64,000 nt of DNA. Source: Chalciporus piperatus (taxonomy: Eukaryota; Basidiomycota; Agaricomycetes; Boletales; Boletaceae). The DNA lies in NCBI GenBank assembly GCA_038093975.1, contig JBBPTG010000059.1, positions 62,001 through 126,000 of the forward strand. The letters run 5' to 3'. The position numbers were made by a program, and so were the translations under genes. A model generated the notes under the pieces. That model saw nothing but the letters and a program-made list of their open reading frames with translations, was not told where the DNA came from and searched no databases. Positions 61,498-64,000 of the stretch are shown piece after piece. Each line of letters opens with the position of its first letter. The stretch's first letter is position 1.

Positions 61498-63740
61498 TCA
61501 CTTTATCAGAGCGGCCCCTAGGATGCTCAAGATTCCCGATGGGACTGAAGTGATAAAGACACAGTTGAGCTGCACTCAAACATTTAACCAGGAAGCTTCG
61601 CATCGATTGAACGACAAACACATACCGATTTCACGTACGCGCGCACGACGTTGGGTCGCATGTTCGAAGAGACCGCAGAGTAAATCGCCGCGACGCTAGC
61701 AGTGATAGGTTCTGGGTCGACCCCAGGGGCATAGACGGCCAGGTTGTGACGGAGTTGGTTATTGAATACGACTCCTGCGCTAGAAAAGTTTAGATCAATA
61801 CCCGCCGTGGGGAGGGAAGGATGATTGTGGCATACATCGTGACTCCGATGAACCCACCCAGGATCTGCAAGAAAGATGCAATAGCGTTGCACACGGACAC
61901 AGATTCCAGATCAGTATTAGCGTGGACTGAGGGCAGCATCAGCATGTTGCCAACCCCCTTGTTCGTCCATGTCACTTACGCGCGGTGAACATGTTCTGGA
62001 TGGTTGACCCTGCATCTTTTTTAGACCGCCAAGGTGCACGAACCGAAATGAAGACCCACCAACTCCTATGCCATATAGGATCTGATATATGATGAGCCTC
62101 GTTGTGGAAGTGCTTTCCGTGGTGGTAAATAGCAGTCCGCCAGCAATGCAACAGAACCTGATTTTTACTGGGTGAGTTATGAGGCCGAATATCCGTAGTG
62201 AGGACATACATCGGACCAACAAGCAGAATAGTCCAATAGTGTCCAGTCCGTGCGATGACGAGGGCAGTACCGGTTGTAGTGATCACCGAGGACAGCAAGA
62301 ACGGTAACATGTCAAACCCCGAACGGATGGGACTATGGTCATATACGGCTTGGTATAGCAATGGGATATAACTAGGCTGGATTAGCATGCAATGCTGTCC
62401 ATGCACATGATTCATGCGTACTAGACCAATACGAGCTGGTTGAACATCGTGAAAAATGCAACGATGCAAGCGCCGGCTCTGTAGAGGTGTTAGTACGCCG
62501 TACATGGATCGTGTAAGAGGGTTTTACTGCGAACGCCGTGCGATGACTTTGAGAGGCAAAATGCCTTTGTCGCCCTTGAAATACTCCCACAAAAGCAAAA
62601 GTATCACAAGTACGACGCACACACAAAGTAGCTGTACACATTGATCGGGAATTCAATATTGGGGACTAAGCATAAACTTACACTGATCACCAGGGGAGAA
62701 TTCCATGTCCGGCTGCTGCTGCCCCAGGAAAGCGGCAGGACCAGAACGACCATGGCCGCAAGACATAGCAGACAACCTGTTTGATACGTTGAATTGAAAG
62801 AAGTGTGCCAACAATGGGATTACCTATCCAATCCACTTCGGCAATGGCTTTAAAGAATGTATTTGACCCCACCAGTGGCTTGTGTAGCGGCAACCCGAAA
62901 AAAATAACCAAGCAGGATATGGCTCCCAGCGGCAAATTAATATCTAGACATGCTACCGTGAGTCAACATCTACGAACGGTTGATCCTCTCACAGAAGCAC
63001 CAGCGCCCTAGAAGAGCGAAGTCAGCTAAAGAGAAAGCCGCCCAAGAGATGAACCTTACAAGTAAGACGCGTCGTAAAAGCGCCTAGTAAGCTCCGAATC
63101 AGGAAGTATTTCGGACAGGATAATTCAATAATTGTACGGTACCTCCTATCAAGGGTCCGAAAATGCTCGAGAGACTGAACAGAACGCCGATGGCCCCAAA
63201 CACGATTGCTCTGTGATGGATTTTGGTACTCTGTACAATACACATAAATTCAGCATTGGAGACACGTGGTAAAGACGTACTTCGGCCATGATAGTGAGAA
63301 CAGAGACGGAGATACCACCGGCACCAACTCCAGCGAATGCTCGTCCAAAAATGAGGAACTCCACTGATTGAGCTATGCCACAGAAGAGAGAACCCAGCTC
63401 GAAGATGGCAATTGACGTCAAGTAAACCCTTCAATGACCGAATCGGCCGCGTGAACAAAATTGATCACTACACTCGAAGGTTAGCACTATAATCTTTGAC
63501 TCACCATTTGGTTGGGAAAATAGTTAGGAGTTGGCCATATACTGGCATAAATGACACAATTGTGAGGAGGTATCCACCGATGATCCAGGTCGCATCTTGC
63601 AATGCCTTAAACTCCGATATTATGACAGGAAGTGCTGTTGCAACAATAGTTTGATCGAGCGCAATGAGTGCAATGCTCAGCAACAAAGCAAGGACGACGG
63701 TGACGAGCAGTTTTCCGGATAGGAGGCGGGTGTCGTCCAT
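61498..63740 (-). CDS. MFS multidrug exporter (DHA2/TRI12-like)
   Basis: Start MDDTRLLSGKLLVTVVLALLLSIALIALDQTIVATALPVI at 63740 (LDQTIVATALP is the DHA2 motif C region). Next are ATWIIGGYLLTIVSFMPVYGQL, LGSLFCGIAQSVEFLIFGRAFAGVGAGG, GAIGVLFSLSSIFGPLIGG and FINLPLGAISCLVIFFGLPL. The second half has PLLYQAVYDHSPIRSGFDMLPFL, LVIARTGHYWTILLVGPM, IIYQILYGIGVGGSSFQNM, VCNAIASFLQILGGFIGV and GVVFNNQLRHNLAVYAPGVDP. It ends VPSGILSILGAALIK with the stop at 61498. Fourteen membrane segments are expected. At least nine short introns are needed, one with a GTCTAG donor near 62425. It likely exports a small molecule and is a candidate exporter for the quinone product. It converges with the MDR gene at a distance of about 250 bp. 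Confidence 0.85.
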
Positions 63741-64000
63741 TATAATTGCACTTGGTTTTGGGTCAAGACACGAAGGAAGGGGAAAAAAAACTGTGTCCCC
63801 TTGAGATAAATTCCCATCAGGGAGCCAATAGTACGTCAGCTGGAAGAAAGACCGTTTGCGCGAAGTGCTGGCCCGGAGCTAGGTTCGCGCTGGTTGGCGT
63901 CATGCGGAAACCGACCTTACATATATGGAAACTCGCACTGGCCGGCGACGTCGTCCGATGTGACTACAAGATCCGCGCCGGCTGGGACCAAGAACTGCTG
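63741..64000. other. Upstream region of the MFS exporter, to window end
   Basis: Promoter side of the exporter gene; no coding sequence recognised. Confidence 0.5.

Overview
The window comes from a filamentous basidiomycete, almost certainly an Agaricomycete. The coding genes are split by many short introns (about 45-65 bp). A spermidine synthase-saccharopine reductase fusion (a basidiomycete hallmark), a divergent G-alpha-like GTPase, WD40 and F-box paralogues, a Rhizoctonia-agglutinin-like lectin and an A-T-TE quinone synthetase of the atromentin/polyporic acid type all fit. Boletales or a related order is possible, but this cannot be settled from the window. Exon joins were worked out by eye from GT..AG sites and reading frame, so small boundary errors are possible.

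Layout. 0-1.9 kb: 3' part of a G-alpha-like gene. 1.9-4.6 kb: non-coding, with a 10-bp-periodic array of TGACTCA sites in front of a TATA box (possible solo LTR). 4.6-7.0 kb: a decayed copy (module A) of a convergent F-box/WD40 gene pair. 7.6-8.3 kb: GNAT acetyltransferase. 10.0-10.7 kb: ricin-B type lectin. 11.0-12.7 kb: transposon-like non-coding element with a minisatellite. 13.0-15.8 kb: xylulokinase-like kinase. 16.5-19.7 kb: cyclin-box protein and an upstream Ser/Pro-rich nuclear-looking protein, possibly one gene. 19.9-26 kb: polygalacturonase and a sugar transporter, divergently arranged (pectin use). 26.2-27.6 kb: TatD-like hydrolase. 28.2-29.5 kb: HMG-box regulator.

30.4-45.9 kb is the most structured part. 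Two copies (modules B and C) of the F-box/WD40 pair lie in opposite orientation and form the arms of a large inverted repeat. The spacer carries two housekeeping genes: the SPE3-LYS9 fusion and the farnesyltransferase beta subunit. The F-box/LRR protein of the intact module ends in a CaaX box (CIIV), so its probable modifying enzyme is encoded in the same spacer. Module B's F-box gene is broken by frameshifts and by a 1.62-kb insertion with a 3-bp target duplication. Only module C is intact in both genes.

45.9-49.6 kb is gene-poor. 49.6-51.8 kb encodes an AAAP amino-acid transporter. 52.7-63.7 kb looks like a small secondary-metabolite locus: an A-T-TE quinone synthetase, an MDR-type quinone-oxidoreductase-like enzyme and a DHA2/TRI12-type exporter. 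The aminotransferase usually paired with atromentin synthetase is not visible; a 4.2-kb stretch without a recognisable gene lies where it could be expected. No rRNA, tRNA or CRISPR was found.
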